From: Anaerolineaceae bacterium
Lineage (GTDB): Bacteria; Chloroflexota; Anaerolineae; Anaerolineales; Anaerolineaceae
DNA length: 45,915 nucleotides
Direction of reading: 5' to 3'
Assembly: GCA_020845515.1 (NCBI GenBank)
Contig: JADLFQ010000007.1
Coordinates: 1-45,915, forward strand
Part shown: positions 33,320 to 42,980 of the stretch, one piece after another
Numbering within the stretch: the stretch's first letter is position 1
How the letters are laid out: each line of letters opens with the position of its first letter
Made by a program: the position numbers and the translations under genes
The notes under the pieces: model-generated
The model's input: the letters and a program-made list of their open reading frames with translations, nothing else
Database searches by the model: none
What the model was told of the DNA's origin: nothing

Positions 33320-33395
33320 TTAGAGGAAGAATAATTCGACAGCTTTCACTGCATTTGTATCTGTTGGTGCCACCCAGCGGTTTGTCCTGCTCAGG

Positions 33396-33419
33396 AAAAG
33401 GGGCGCGTAGAAAAACGCG
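33396..33419 (-). terminator. Weak terminator-like hairpin after rlmB
   Basis: A CGCGT/ACGCG stem with a 6-nt loop, then CCCCTTTT on the minus strand, directly after the rlmB stop. Confidence 0.35.
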
Positions 33420-33423
33420 GGGG

Positions 33424-34164
33424 TCAGCTTCTCCGGGCTCGGGCGCGCAGAGCAAGATACAAAATTACCGAGCCTGCCACAGCGGCGTTGAGTGATTCCA
33501 CCCGGCCACGCATCGGTAAACGCACCAACAAATCGCAGGATTTCCGCACCAGCGCGCGCAGCCCTTCGCCTTCGCTGCCGACCACAAGAACCAGCGCGCC
33601 ATCCAGCGGGGCTTGCTCAACCGGAACAGCCTCAGGGCTGCCCTCCAGCCCGACAATCCAGGCGCCCGCTTCCTTGAGCGTCTCCAGCGATTGCGCCAGA
33701 TTGGCGCGGGCGATCAGCAGATGTTCACTGGCGCCGGAAGACGCCTGAACAACCGCCGGAGTTACCTCGGCGGTGCGCGCCAGCGGGATGACAACACCCT
33801 GCACCCCCACTGCCTCCGCCGTGCGCAGCAGAACGCCCAGATTTTGGGGGTTTTGCAGCGCATCCAGCGCGAGAATAAAGAGCGGTTCCTGGCGGTTGGC
33901 GGCTTCCAGCAAAATGTCCTGCAGCGCAGCGTAAGGATAACCGCTGGTTTCCAATGCTACGCCTTGATGACTTTCGGAAAGACTGTCCAGCCGGGCACGC
34001 GGAACACGTTCAAGCAGCACATGACGCGTTTCGCACAGCTTTAAAATATCCACCATGCGGCCTTTCACCTCCGCCCCCTCAGCCACACGCAAACGGAAAG
34101 ACGCTCTGCGCCGGGCTTGCAGGGTCTCGTAGACGGGATTGCGGCCGGTAATCCATTCCTTCAT
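33424..34164 (-). CDS. rlmB: 23S rRNA 2'-O-methyltransferase RlmB / TrmH family
   Basis: 246 residues. An N-terminal substrate-binding domain (1-85; GRNPVYETLQAR) is followed by a SPOUT methyltransferase domain with the three TrmH motifs: LDALQNPQNLGVLLRTAEA, LVVGSEGEGLRALVR and LPMRGRVESLNAAVAGSVILY. The SAM-binding knot is complete. It methylates a guanosine ribose in 23S rRNA. Last gene of the operon with the PIN/TRAM protein and cysS, an order like Firmicutes yacL...cysS...yacO; the preceding gene ends 8 nt upstream. Confidence 0.93.
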   Translation of the reverse strand: MKEWITGRNPVYETLQARRRASFRLRVAEGAEVKGRMVDILKLCETRHVLLERVPRARLDSLSESHQGVALETSGYPYAALQDILLEAANRQEPLFILALDALQNPQNLGVLLRTAEAVGVQGVVIPLARTAEVTPAVVQASSGASEHLLIARANLAQSLETLKEAGAWIVGLEGSPEAVPVEQAPLDGALVLVVGSEGEGLRALVRKSCDLLVRLPMRGRVESLNAAVAGSVILYLALRARARRS

Positions 34165-34172
34165 GAGATAAC

Positions 34173-34454
34173 TTACCCGCTCCCAGGGTCTTGAAGTTGA
34201 TCAATCAATTCGATATTTCCCTTGACAATTTCAAGCTGGGTACAGGCACGCAGGAAGCTCAGGAGGAAGGCAATATCAAAACCGGCCATCAACACAAGTG
34301 TACGGTCAACTGCGGGGGTAAGCAGCCCAATCGCGAGGGTTGCCAACAACACAGCCAAAAGCATTGCGCCAGTAAGAAGAACATTGCGCCGGTAGGCAAT
34401 CTGGCGGATTTTCAAAAGCGCGGTGTAGGCATTCAAGCGTTCAGAAGAAAGCAT
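34173..34454 (-). CDS. Small two-helix membrane protein
   Basis: 93 residues with two membrane helices (about 25-45 and 52-70) and short polar ends. The start at 34454 is set by GAGGAGAAAAATT and lies 14 nt after cysS. I do not recognise a family. It sits between cysS and rlmB, where other lineages often have the mini-RNase III gene mrnC. Confidence 0.75.
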   Translation of the reverse strand: MLSSERLNAYTALLKIRQIAYRRNVLLTGAMLLAVLLATLAIGLLTPAVDRTLVLMAGFDIAFLLSFLRACTQLEIVKGNIELIDQLQDPGSG

Positions 34455-34468
34455 AATTTTTCTCCTCT

Positions 34469-35872
34469 TTATTGCCATCTCCATGAAACGCCGTCTTTGC
34501 TGTCCTCCAGGATGACGCCGAGCTCGGCCAGGCGGTTGCGTACCAGGTCAGAAAGCGGGTAAAGTTTTTCCTTGCGCAGTTCCTGACGCAGCTCGATCAA
34601 GAGCTGGATGAAGGGGTCGGCGCCCCCGCCGCTTTGGGAAGTTTTTTCTTCCAGACAAAGCCCCAACACACCGGAGAGTTTGCGCAGCAGCGTTTGTGCG
34701 GGTTGCAGGTCGCCGTTGGAAGCGCCTGCGGCGCGCGCCTGGTTGATGGAACGCACCAGTTCAAAAAGCTGCGCCAGCGCGCCGGCAGAGTTGAAATCGT
34801 CGTCCATGGCTTTGATAAATCCGGCTTCGGCTGCCTCCATTTGGGTTTGCAAGGCAGTGAGCGTTGGCTCCGCCGCGCCTGCCGCTTCCGGTAAAGCCGG
34901 GCGCAAGGCGGAATGCAGGCGCTCCAGCCCCCGTTCGGCCTGTGCCACCGTTTCTTCGTTGTAGGTCAGCGGGCCGCGATAAGAAGAATTGAGCAGCATA
35001 ATACGAAAAGTGTCGGAGGTATGGTGGGAGAGAAATTCTTCAATCGAAACCAGGTTGCCAATAGATTTGGACATCTTCTCCCCGCCCAGCTGCAACATGC
35101 CGTTATGCACCCAATAGCGGGCAAAGGGCTTGCCGGTCAGACTTTCGGTTTGGGCAATTTCGTTTTCGTGGTGGGGGAAGATCAGGTCGTTGCCGCCGCC
35201 GTGAATATCAATTTGCTCTCCCAAATGATGCAGGTTCATTGCCGAGCACTCGATATGCCAGCCGGGGCGGCCTGGCCCCCAGGGGCTGTCCCAGAAAGGC
35301 TCGCCGGGTTTTGCACTCTTCCAGAGCGCAAAGTCAAGGGGGTCTTCCTTGCGGTTGTCCACTTCGATGCGCGCCCCGGAGCGCATATCATCCAGGTTGC
35401 GCCCGGAGAGACGGCCATAATCCGCATCTTTGCGTACACGGAAATAAACGTCTCCATTCAGCGGGTAGGCAAAACCGGCTTTGACCAGGTCCTCAATCAT
35501 GGCAATGATCGTATGGATCTCTTGGGTGGCGCGTGGTTTGATGGTGGGCTGCAAAACATTCAGGGCTTCAAGATCATCTTCAAATTCGTGAATATATCCC
35601 TCGGCCAATTCAAAAGGATCTACGCCCAATTCATTGGCACGATGGATGATTTTATCGTCAACGTCAGTAAAATTCATGGCATGCAAGACGGAATACCCGC
35701 GAAATTCCAGATAGCGGCGGATGATATCAAACACCATCGCTGACATGGCGTGGCCAATGTGGGCTTTGTTATAGACGGTCGGGCCGCAGACATACATGCG
35801 CACCTTTTCATCTTCCAGTGTCTGGAAATCTTCTTTTTTACGGGTGAGGGTGTTGTATATTTTCAGGGTCAT
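34469..35872 (-). CDS. cysS: Cysteinyl-tRNA synthetase
   Basis: 467 residues, full length. Class I signatures are HIGH within [12 protein letters not shown] and KMSKS in [11 protein letters not shown]. The zinc site residues are visible (CGPTVYN near the start, [11 protein letters not shown] and [10 protein letters not shown]), and the C-terminal DALR-like helical domain follows. It charges tRNA-Cys. The ATG has AGAGGAAA upstream and lies 15 nt after the PIN/TRAM gene, so it belongs to the same operon. Confidence 0.97.
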   Translation of the reverse strand: MTLKIYNTLTRKKEDFQTLEDEKVRMYVCGPTVYNKAHIGHAMSAMVFDIIRRYLEFRGYSVLHAMNFTDVDDKIIHRANELGVDPFELAEGYIHEFEDDLEALNVLQPTIKPRATQEIHTIIAMIEDLVKAGFAYPLNGDVYFRVRKDADYGRLSGRNLDDMRSGARIEVDNRKEDPLDFALWKSAKPGEPFWDSPWGPGRPGWHIECSAMNLHHLGEQIDIHGGGNDLIFPHHENEIAQTESLTGKPFARYWVHNGMLQLGGEKMSKSIGNLVSIEEFLSHHTSDTFRIMLLNSSYRGPLTYNEETVAQAERGLERLHSALRPALPEAAGAAEPTLTALQTQMEAAEAGFIKAMDDDFNSAGALAQLFELVRSINQARAAGASNGDLQPAQTLLRKLSGVLGLCLEEKTSQSGGGADPFIQLLIELRQELRKEKLYPLSDLVRNRLAELGVILEDSKDGVSWRWQ

Positions 35873-35887
35873 GGTTTTATTTCCTCT

Positions 35888-36985
35888 TTATTGTTCCGGG
35901 CGGCCAAAGATCATGCGGCCGGCTGCGGTTTGCAGAACTTTCGTAACGACAACTTCAATTTCCTTGTCAATGTAATCTTTGCCGCCCTCAATGACAACCA
36001 TCGTACCGTCATCCATGTAACCGACGCCCTGATTGGACTCCTTGCCTTCCTGAATAACACGGATATCAAGGATTTCTCCCGGCAGCAGGACAGATTTAAC
36101 CGCATTTGCAAGCTCGTTAACATTTAACACGGTTACCCCTTGCAGTTCAGCGACCCGGTTCAGATTGTAATCATTGGTAAGAATCGGGCAGCGCAACTGG
36201 CGCGCCAGGATGACGAGCTTGTCATCAACCTCGCGGACGCCCTCCACGTCCATGTCGCTCATCCGGACGGGGATGCCCGGCTCTTTCTGAAGCTGGGAGA
36301 GCACCTCCATACCACGCCGGCCGCGCTGGCGGCGCAGGCTGTCCGGTGAATCGGCAATGTACTGTAATTCAAGCAGAACAAAGCGTGGAATTAAAAGTGA
36401 GCCTGGCAAAAACCCCGTGCGTGCAATATCGGCAATGCGGCCATCAATAATCACGCTGGTATCGAGCAGAATGGTGCGGCTTTCCGCCCAGTTCTGCCCT
36501 CCCTCAACGTTATTGCCGGGCACAGCCGGTTGGCCGCCGCGCCCCACGATGCCTGAAATCACGGAGAAAATATCCATCTGGCGCATGACGAACACAGCAA
36601 CGCCCAGATAGCCGAACAGAACCACGCCGGCAAAAGGCAAAATATCGCCCAGGGGGGTGGGAAGCAAAGAGAGGGGAAAAGCCAGCAAGGCAGCGATGAT
36701 CAACCCGACAACCAGTCCGGCGAGCGATGCAAACAGGCTTTGCGCAGAGATACGGGCGAAGATGGAACGCAAAGTGCGCAGCGGCCGCGTGGTAAAAATA
36801 GGCGTCAGGATCAAGCCGACAAGCGCACCGACCAGACCGATGGTGAACGCGTATTGTTCAACAGAAAAAGGGTTTGAAACCGTAGGGTTGGCGTTGGCAA
36901 TTTTTCCAAGCGAGGTGCCCCAATAAACACCTGCAGTCGTAAAGATAAGCATACCAATTAAACGAACAATGAATTCGGAACTCAT
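35888..36985 (-). CDS. YacL-like membrane protein with PIN and TRAM domains
   Basis: 365 residues. Four membrane helices (about 6-150), a PIN nuclease domain with the acidic cluster (ILLDTSVIIDGRIADIA near 171-187, ending in TNDYNLNRVAEL), and a C-terminal TRAM RNA-binding domain (about 300-360; GEILDIRVIQEGKESNQGVGYMDDGTMVVI). This is the YacL architecture, thought to act on RNA at the membrane. Start has TTGGAGGACTT upstream. First gene of the operon yacL - cysS - small membrane protein - rlmB. Confidence 0.93.
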   Translation of the reverse strand: MSSEFIVRLIGMLIFTTAGVYWGTSLGKIANANPTVSNPFSVEQYAFTIGLVGALVGLILTPIFTTRPLRTLRSIFARISAQSLFASLAGLVVGLIIAALLAFPLSLLPTPLGDILPFAGVVLFGYLGVAVFVMRQMDIFSVISGIVGRGGQPAVPGNNVEGGQNWAESRTILLDTSVIIDGRIADIARTGFLPGSLLIPRFVLLELQYIADSPDSLRRQRGRRGMEVLSQLQKEPGIPVRMSDMDVEGVREVDDKLVILARQLRCPILTNDYNLNRVAELQGVTVLNVNELANAVKSVLLPGEILDIRVIQEGKESNQGVGYMDDGTMVVIEGGKDYIDKEIEVVVTKVLQTAAGRMIFGRPEQ

Positions 36986-37318
36986 ATAAGTCCTCCAAAA
37001 AAATAAAAAAGATTGTTAAAGTGCGGAATAAATGAAGATAAATTCTATAGGATGATAGCACGGGTAAGGCGGCGAGTCAAATTTTAAGGAAAACAGCTAT
37101 TATTCTATTGTATACTCACTTCAGCGCAATTTATCCTTTAAGATGCCGGCTGCACAAATTTATTTGGGAAGGGGCCGGCAGATGGAATACCCTCGGGAGA
37201 GCAAATTGCCGAGGGTGTTCCCGTTTAAGATCGTCTGTATTTTATGCTTGACATTGCCGGGCAAGCTGTTTAGGATGATAGTAAATATTTGCACGGGCTT
37301 ATTTCTAGGATGATGGGT
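36986..37318. other. Divergent intergenic region with two hairpins and a promoter
   Basis: It holds the control region of the PIN/TRAM operon (no clear -10/-35 seen), two consecutive hairpins (TGCCGGC/GCCGGCA at 37144-37180 and a 13-bp stem at 37184-37221, with one G-T wobble and a 12-nt loop), and the promoter of the WD40 gene. The hairpins lie upstream of that promoter and could belong to a short separate transcript. Confidence 0.55.
37248..37276 (+). promoter_or_regulatory. Sigma-70-type promoter of the WD40 lipoprotein gene
   Basis: A consensus TTGACA, a 17-nt spacer and TAGGAT, followed by a leader of about 35 nt with AGGATGATGGG before the ATG. Confidence 0.75.
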
Positions 37319-38440
37319 ATGAATCACCGAAAACTTGGGAAGATCGCACTGCTGCTTCTCTGCTGCATTTTGCCGGCCTGCAGACGATCTGCCACACCAC
37401 CCTACCAACCATCGGCCAGCCCTCCTGCTCTGCCGAGGCAAACGGAAACCCAACCCACTCCCACGGACGCGCCTGCTGTTTTACCCTCGCCCACCACCGT
37501 GGTGCTGACAACTGAAATCAAACCGATTGAACCGGAAAACGCCACGCTGCTCCGGCAGGGCGCCGAGGTGACTGTTGAAAACCCTGCCAAATTGGTTTGG
37601 TCACAAAACTCCAATTCGCTGGCGGTGATGAGCGGCGTGAGCCTGATCGTACTGCAAAGCCCCTCCCTCAAGACCGCCGCACACGTGGAAATTTCCGAGC
37701 CAATCTATCTGCTCGACTTCTCACCCACCTCCGACAGCATGGCAACCACCGTGGATCAACAAAAGATAGAACTGCGCCAAATCAGCAGTGGGCAAGTTCT
37801 CCGTTCCATACAGTTCGACACCCCCATCCTCACGGCTCATTACTCTCCAGATGGCAATGTGCTGGCGGCTGCCATGTCGGATGGCATTGCCTATACGCTA
37901 TGGGATGTTCGCACCGGACAGTTCATCAAGAAGTTGAGCGGGTTTGAGACCGCCGCACCGGTGTATGGCGGTTTCTTCAGTCCGGATGGACGGGAATTTA
38001 TCTGGGTGGCGCGTGGCACAGTGCAGATAATGAATATCGAGACGGGCGTATTCAGCCCTGCAATTCACCATGAAGATTTTGTCAGCGCGGCGGCACTCAG
38101 CCCGGATGGTCAAACGCTGGCAACAGCCGCAGGCGGCACATTGAACGGTTATTTCCAGACGTTGATTTACTTGTGGGATGCACACACCAGCCAACAAATC
38201 ACTGCAATGCCGGCAGGCGATGTGCTGCCGACCAGCCTGTCTTTTTCACCGGACAGCAAACTGCTGGCGAGCAGCGACGCCAACCGGATCGTTTTGTGGG
38301 ATGTGGCCGCCGGACAGATGATCGGCGCGGTCAGCGGGCATCAGGACAACATCTCCGTAGTCGCGTTCTCTCCGGATGGAAAGCGCCTGGCTTCGACGGC
38401 GTATGATAATACCGTACGGCTCTGGCAGATTGGGCCCTGA
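37319..38440 (+). CDS. WD40-repeat lipoprotein
   Basis: 373 residues. A lipoprotein signal ends in LPAC (Cys21), followed by a Pro/Thr-rich linker (about 25-65) and a beta-propeller of about seven WD40 blades (LLDFSPTSDSMATT, AHYSPDGNVLAAA, AALSPDGQTLATAA, LSFSPDSKLLASSD, VAFSPDGKRLASTAYDNTVRLWQ). Anchored outside the membrane as a protein-binding platform; partner unknown. ATG at 37319 is preferred for its AGGATGATGGG; ATGs at 37310 and 37313 are possible. The kinase gene starts about 45 nt after its stop. Confidence 0.88.
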   Translation: MNHRKLGKIALLLLCCILPACRRSATPPYQPSASPPALPRQTETQPTPTDAPAVLPSPTTVVLTTEIKPIEPENATLLRQGAEVTVENPAKLVWSQNSNSLAVMSGVSLIVLQSPSLKTAAHVEISEPIYLLDFSPTSDSMATTVDQQKIELRQISSGQVLRSIQFDTPILTAHYSPDGNVLAAAMSDGIAYTLWDVRTGQFIKKLSGFETAAPVYGGFFSPDGREFIWVARGTVQIMNIETGVFSPAIHHEDFVSAAALSPDGQTLATAAGGTLNGYFQTLIYLWDAHTSQQITAMPAGDVLPTSLSFSPDSKLLASSDANRIVLWDVAAGQMIGAVSGHQDNISVVAFSPDGKRLASTAYDNTVRLWQIGP

Positions 38441-38485
38441 GAGCTTGACAAGTATTCTTTTGAATCATGGAAAAAGGTGGCCACT

Positions 38486-40267
38486 ATGCCAAAAGCTGAT
38501 TCCCCCTTCCTGGCTGATTGGTTGGCAATTTCATTGCGCTGGTTGGTCCTGTTGGGCGCCGCAGTCAGGCTGGCACAAGGGGGAACTGTTACCCTGGCGC
38601 TGGAAATTGCCTTTGCGCTCGGAGCACTCTGGAATCTGGGAGCTTCCATCCTTGCAATCTTAAACCGCCGTATTCCCAAACACCGCCTTATTTTTGTTGG
38701 CGGTGATTTCGTTCTCTGTATGCTCCTCTTTGTTTTTAGCGGTGGTTTGGCCGGGTCGCTTTGGTGGATCGGCTACCTGGTGGTTTTCACTTCTTCCATA
38801 TATTACGAATGGCGGGGCAGCGTCATCATGGCATTAGCCCTGACCCTGCTTCAGGGCGTTTACAGTTACCGGGTGGAAGCCGATTTTCTGAATATCCAAA
38901 AAGGGCAAACCCTGGCAATTTCCAATCTGGTTGCGGCGGTAGTCTTGGGAACGTTGAGCATAAAATTGATGAATTTGGTGCGCTCAAGCTATTTTGCTCT
39001 GGTACGCAAACGCCGGGAGGCAGATTTTCGGGTGCAGTTGCGGGAGCGAAACCGCCATAGTGCAATGTATCGCATGATTGAGGAATTGAGCGCGACCCTG
39101 AATTATCAGACCGTGCTGGAAACCGCCCTCGATCTATGCAAAACTGCACTCGATGGGCTGCGCGGAGACGCGAACGCCCTGGTAAACGCCGTGCTGCTTT
39201 TTGATACGGAGGAGCGGCTGTGCGTGGAGGCCGACCGCCGTTTTCCGCCGCCTGACCGCAGGGTAACCTTCGCGGCAAAGGAAGGCGCGCTGGCAGAAGC
39301 CCTGCAGACAGCGGAACCGGTTGTAGTTCACAACCCGGCGCGGGACGCAGAACTAAAAAAACTGGTTGTGCTGTACGGCTGCGATTCGGCGTTATTGCTC
39401 CCCTTGCGGCGGGGACTCGAGTCCTATGGAATTATTTTGCTGGCTCACCCGCGAGCCGACTTTTTTACGCCGGAACGCGTGAATATGGTTGAAGTTATCA
39501 GCCACCAGGCGATGATTGCCATTCAGAATGCGCTTTTATTCCGTGATATTGAGGTGGAAAAAGAGCGCATCGCCGAAACGCAAGAAGAAGCCCGCAAGAA
39601 GCTGGCGCGCGACCTGCACGACGGGCCGACCCAGGCTGTCTCTGCCATCGCGATGCGCCTGGGCATCGTCCGCGGGATGATCCGGAAAAACCCCGCCGAA
39701 GCCGAACTGGAAGCCGGGAAGATCGAAGAATTGGCACGTCACACCTCACGGGAGATTCGCCACATGTTGTTTACACTGCGGCCTCTTGCGCTTGAATCGC
39801 AGGGTCTGAAAGCCGCGCTGGAGGCTACAGCCGATAAGATGTGGAATACTTTTCAACAAAAAGTGACCGTTGATGTTGAACCGCGCGCGGTGGACTTGTT
39901 AAAACCGGAAAAGCAAACCGTTGTTTTCTATCTGGTCGAAGAAGCCCTGCACAACGCGCGCAAGTATGCCCAGGCTCCGGAGATTCGTGTAAGGCTTCAA
40001 CGCGCCCGGCAAGACGATTCTTTTGTGGTCTTGCAAGTTAACGACAATGGCGCAGGGTTCGATATGGAAACTGTCATGCGGGCTTATGAAGGCAGCGGCA
40101 GCCTGGGCATGGTAAATCTGCGGGAGCGCGCGGAGCTAATCAACGCGCAGTTGCGTATTGATTCGGCGCCCGGCAAGGGAACGCGCATCCAGGCAATCAT
40201 TCCGGTTACTGAGGAAGCTATTGATCGTCTGCAACGGGGGCTGGCGCCGGTAGACGCACAGGGTTAA
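38486..40267 (+). CDS. Membrane histidine kinase with GAF and HisKA_3 domains (NarL-type partner expected)
   Basis: 593 residues. About six membrane helices (12-165), a GAF domain (about 205-352), a coiled linker and a HisKA_3 dimerisation domain with phospho-acceptor His378 (ARDLHDGPTQAVSAI). The ATPase domain has VEEALHNARKYA, NDNGAGFD and GSLGMVNLRERAELI. This type signals to LuxR/NarL-type regulators, but none is in the window. ATG at 38486 has AAAAAGGTGG upstream. The next gene begins 7 nt after its stop. Confidence 0.93.
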   Translation: MPKADSPFLADWLAISLRWLVLLGAAVRLAQGGTVTLALEIAFALGALWNLGASILAILNRRIPKHRLIFVGGDFVLCMLLFVFSGGLAGSLWWIGYLVVFTSSIYYEWRGSVIMALALTLLQGVYSYRVEADFLNIQKGQTLAISNLVAAVVLGTLSIKLMNLVRSSYFALVRKRREADFRVQLRERNRHSAMYRMIEELSATLNYQTVLETALDLCKTALDGLRGDANALVNAVLLFDTEERLCVEADRRFPPPDRRVTFAAKEGALAEALQTAEPVVVHNPARDAELKKLVVLYGCDSALLLPLRRGLESYGIILLAHPRADFFTPERVNMVEVISHQAMIAIQNALLFRDIEVEKERIAETQEEARKKLARDLHDGPTQAVSAIAMRLGIVRGMIRKNPAEAELEAGKIEELARHTSREIRHMLFTLRPLALESQGLKAALEATADKMWNTFQQKVTVDVEPRAVDLLKPEKQTVVFYLVEEALHNARKYAQAPEIRVRLQRARQDDSFVVLQVNDNGAGFDMETVMRAYEGSGSLGMVNLRERAELINAQLRIDSAPGKGTRIQAIIPVTEEAIDRLQRGLAPVDAQG

Positions 40268-40274
40268 AGCGCGC

Positions 40275-41054
40275 ATGCCCGCCGCTGCCGGCTTTTACTA
40301 CGCGGAAACAGATCTCACCCGCACGCCGCGCGTTCCTGTTCTTCTTCTTCACGGCGCGGGCAGCGATCATCTGTGCTGGCCCGCCGAGATTCGGAGGATG
40401 GCAGACGAACGCACACTGGCATTGGATCTGCCCGGCCATGGACGCTCAACAGGTTCCGGCGAGCAAACGGTGCAGGCATACACCGCGCACGTGATGCGCT
40501 TTTTGGACACGCTGGGCGTTTATCGGGCTGTTTGGGCAGGGCATTCTCTTGGCGGGGCGATTGCGCTTTGGGCGGCGCTGCATCATCCGGAACGGGTGGC
40601 GGCTGTGGGGTTGGTCGCCAGCAGCGCTGCTTTTAAAATTCCCGTCAAATTATTAGACTACCTGGGCGACAAAAGCGCTTTTCCGGAGGCGCTGGAAATC
40701 CTGCAAGCGCATCTGTTTAGCCGCAACCCGGAAAAAACGCTGGTTGAGAAGGTGATGCGGGCGTTTGAAAAGGCGCCTTTGAGCCGGCTGCAGGGTGACC
40801 TGAAAGCCGCCGCAGATTTTGATGTGCGCGGAGAAATCTCCACTTTATCCCTGCCAATCTGGGCAGCCTTCGGCACAGAGGACAAGTTAACCCCTCCGGC
40901 TGCCGGGTCTTACCTTGTCCGCCAAATTCCCCAGGCAAGCGTACTGCTGGCGCGCGGGGCAGGGCACATGCTCATGCTCGAGCAGCCCAAAATCGTCGGG
41001 GATTCATTGGCGGCCTTCCTTAAGTTGCTGTCTTTGAACCTGACGGGGAGCTGA
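40275..41054 (+). CDS. Alpha/beta-hydrolase
   Basis: 259 residues, complete alpha/beta-hydrolase fold. Oxyanion motif LLHGAG (25-29), nucleophile elbow GHSLGG (Ser91), acid Asp203 (FGTEDKLTPP) and His231 (GAGHMLML). The substrate is unknown; the fold alone does not separate esterase from other activities. It starts 7 nt after the kinase stop, so it is in the same operon, and it runs convergent to the S9 peptidase gene. Confidence 0.88.
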   Translation: MPAAAGFYYAETDLTRTPRVPVLLLHGAGSDHLCWPAEIRRMADERTLALDLPGHGRSTGSGEQTVQAYTAHVMRFLDTLGVYRAVWAGHSLGGAIALWAALHHPERVAAVGLVASSAAFKIPVKLLDYLGDKSAFPEALEILQAHLFSRNPEKTLVEKVMRAFEKAPLSRLQGDLKAAADFDVRGEISTLSLPIWAAFGTEDKLTPPAAGSYLVRQIPQASVLLARGAGHMLMLEQPKIVGDSLAAFLKLLSLNLTGS

Positions 41055-41112
41055 CGCACTGGGGGGAAAACTTTCCACAACCTTGCGCGCAGGGGCATTA
41101 ACCGTGCGCCGC

Positions 41113-42978
41113 TCAGAGGGGCGAAAAAAGAAGGTGGTTTTGGAGGAATTGTTCGGTGGTCTTAAGGACATCGAGGATGGTTTCGTTCTCCCGGAAACCG
41201 TGCCCTTCCCCGGCATATTGTTTATATACGTGCGGAACGCCATGCTGGAGCAAGGCCGCCTCAATCTGGCTGGATTGTTCCGGAGGGACAACACGGTCGT
41301 CACTGCCGTGAAAGAGCAGCAAAGGATCTCGTATTCCGGCGGCGTGGAATACAGGAGAGCGTCCGGCATACCGTGTGCTCTCCTCTGGCAGCATCCCTAC
41401 CAGTGTTTCATGATAATGAGCTTCAAACTTATGTGTATTTTGCGCCAGGCTAAACAAGTTGGCGACCCCGTACAGGCAAATGCCGCAGCGATACAACCTC
41501 GGATGGTGAATCAGCGTGTTAAGCACTGTAAACCCCCCCGCGCTGCTGCCTCGCAGCGCCAGTTGGTTTTGATGGGCTAATTTTTGGGCAATCAACGCCC
41601 GCGCCGCCCCGGCGGCATCTTCCACATCCATTACACCCCAATTCTTCTCCAATTTTTGGGTATAGCTGCGACCGTAGCCTGTACTGCCGCGGTAGTTCAC
41701 TTCCAGCCAGGCGTATCCCCGTGAAGTGAAATAGACTGCTTCGGCGTTATAGCGCATCACAGCCTGGGAAGTCGGCCCGCCATGAATGTTGACGATTGCG
41801 GGGGGCAAGCCGGCAGCACGATACGCCGGGTTGGCCGGCGGGGAATACAAACCATGAACCGCGGTTCCATCCGGCGCATTCCAGGTGAGTGTCTGCGGGG
41901 TTGGCAGGTAAGCGGGGGGGATGTCTTCGTATTCACTGCGGCGCTCGGTGATCAAACGGCTGCCGTCCCAGCGCACCACGCGATTCGGGATGGCAGGCGA
42001 TGAGGCGATCATGGCAAGCTGGTCGTCAAGCGGAGAGACGGCAAGCTGCGTCAGCCAGGTGTAGGGAGAGACATCAATCTGCTCGCTGCGTCTGCTTTCA
42101 AGCGTCACCTGCCACAAAGCCGAACGGCCTGCAAAGTTGGAAAGATAGAAAATCCGCCGGCTGTCGCGGCTCCAACCATACGAATGCATCCCTTGTACCC
42201 AAGCCGGCGTCGAGAGCAATTGCTCGCCGCCGGAGACAAGGGTGTACTGCCGCCCTGTTTCCAGGTTAAAGAGCATCAGCTTTTCCCAATCTCCTTCAGC
42301 GGCGGCAATATAGGACAACCAGCGGCCATCAGGGGAGAAAAGCGGCTGGCAGATCGGGGTTTTTTCATCACCGGCAATACACGTTTGCTCCGACATGCGG
42401 GGCGGGCTGCCGGCAAGCTTGCCCAGTTTAAGGCGGCTTCCATCCCAGGGCATGTTAGGATGATCCCACTCGATCCAGGCAATCCATTCCCCATTCGCAT
42501 GCCAGGCGGGTTGCATATAAAAGTCGGCGCGGCGGTCAAGCTGTACCGGCCATTCCTGACCTTCACTATCGGCTAATGCCAGGCAATCGTCGCGGCCGTC
42601 GCTAAAAATGTACAGCGTCCAGCGGCCGTCCGGCGAGATTTTAGGAGCCGCTGCACCGCCAAAAGGCGGGGTGATGGGGCGGGACGCATCATACTCCAAA
42701 CGGCGGCGGTAGAGGCGCCCATCTGCCGCCGCGAAAACCACCCAGCCATCTTGTACGGTAAATTCCCCTCCGCCGTACCCGACCCTGCCGCGCGGAGCCG
42801 GATCGGTAAGGAGATCGAAAGGTGCATCGTCCGGAGGACGGAAGGCGATCCGGTTGTGCCCGGAATGTCCTTCCAGCCACAAGAGTGCGCCGGACTGGTC
42901 CCAAAGGACATCTTCCAGGCGGATTGCCGGGACCGGACTGGGCCACAAGCCGTAGGAAATTGTTTGTTTTTGTGTCAT
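41113..42978 (-). CDS. S9-family prolyl oligopeptidase-type peptidase
   Basis: 621 residues. An N-terminal beta-propeller (about 20-350, with repeats such as KISPDGRWTLYIFSDG and LFSPDGRWLSYIAAAEG) covers a C-terminal alpha/beta-hydrolase domain with Ser479 (RGSSAGG, where many relatives have GGSYGG), Asp561 (FHGSDDRVVPP) and His593 (GEGHGF). There is no signal peptide, so it is cytoplasmic. It resembles acylaminoacyl-peptidases/dipeptidyl peptidases. ATG at 42978 overlaps the region of the thioredoxin stop; GTG at 42984 is an alternative. Third gene of the SixA - thioredoxin - S9 operon. Confidence 0.93.
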   Translation of the reverse strand: MTQKQTISYGLWPSPVPAIRLEDVLWDQSGALLWLEGHSGHNRIAFRPPDDAPFDLLTDPAPRGRVGYGGGEFTVQDGWVVFAAADGRLYRRRLEYDASRPITPPFGGAAAPKISPDGRWTLYIFSDGRDDCLALADSEGQEWPVQLDRRADFYMQPAWHANGEWIAWIEWDHPNMPWDGSRLKLGKLAGSPPRMSEQTCIAGDEKTPICQPLFSPDGRWLSYIAAAEGDWEKLMLFNLETGRQYTLVSGGEQLLSTPAWVQGMHSYGWSRDSRRIFYLSNFAGRSALWQVTLESRRSEQIDVSPYTWLTQLAVSPLDDQLAMIASSPAIPNRVVRWDGSRLITERRSEYEDIPPAYLPTPQTLTWNAPDGTAVHGLYSPPANPAYRAAGLPPAIVNIHGGPTSQAVMRYNAEAVYFTSRGYAWLEVNYRGSTGYGRSYTQKLEKNWGVMDVEDAAGAARALIAQKLAHQNQLALRGSSAGGFTVLNTLIHHPRLYRCGICLYGVANLFSLAQNTHKFEAHYHETLVGMLPEESTRYAGRSPVFHAAGIRDPLLLFHGSDDRVVPPEQSSQIEAALLQHGVPHVYKQYAGEGHGFRENETILDVLKTTEQFLQNHLLFSPL

Positions 42979-42980
42979 GC

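Noticed and set aside
34454-35872. T-box or other riboswitch ahead of cysS
   Set aside because: cysS lies 15 nt after the preceding gene, so there is no room for a leader RNA.
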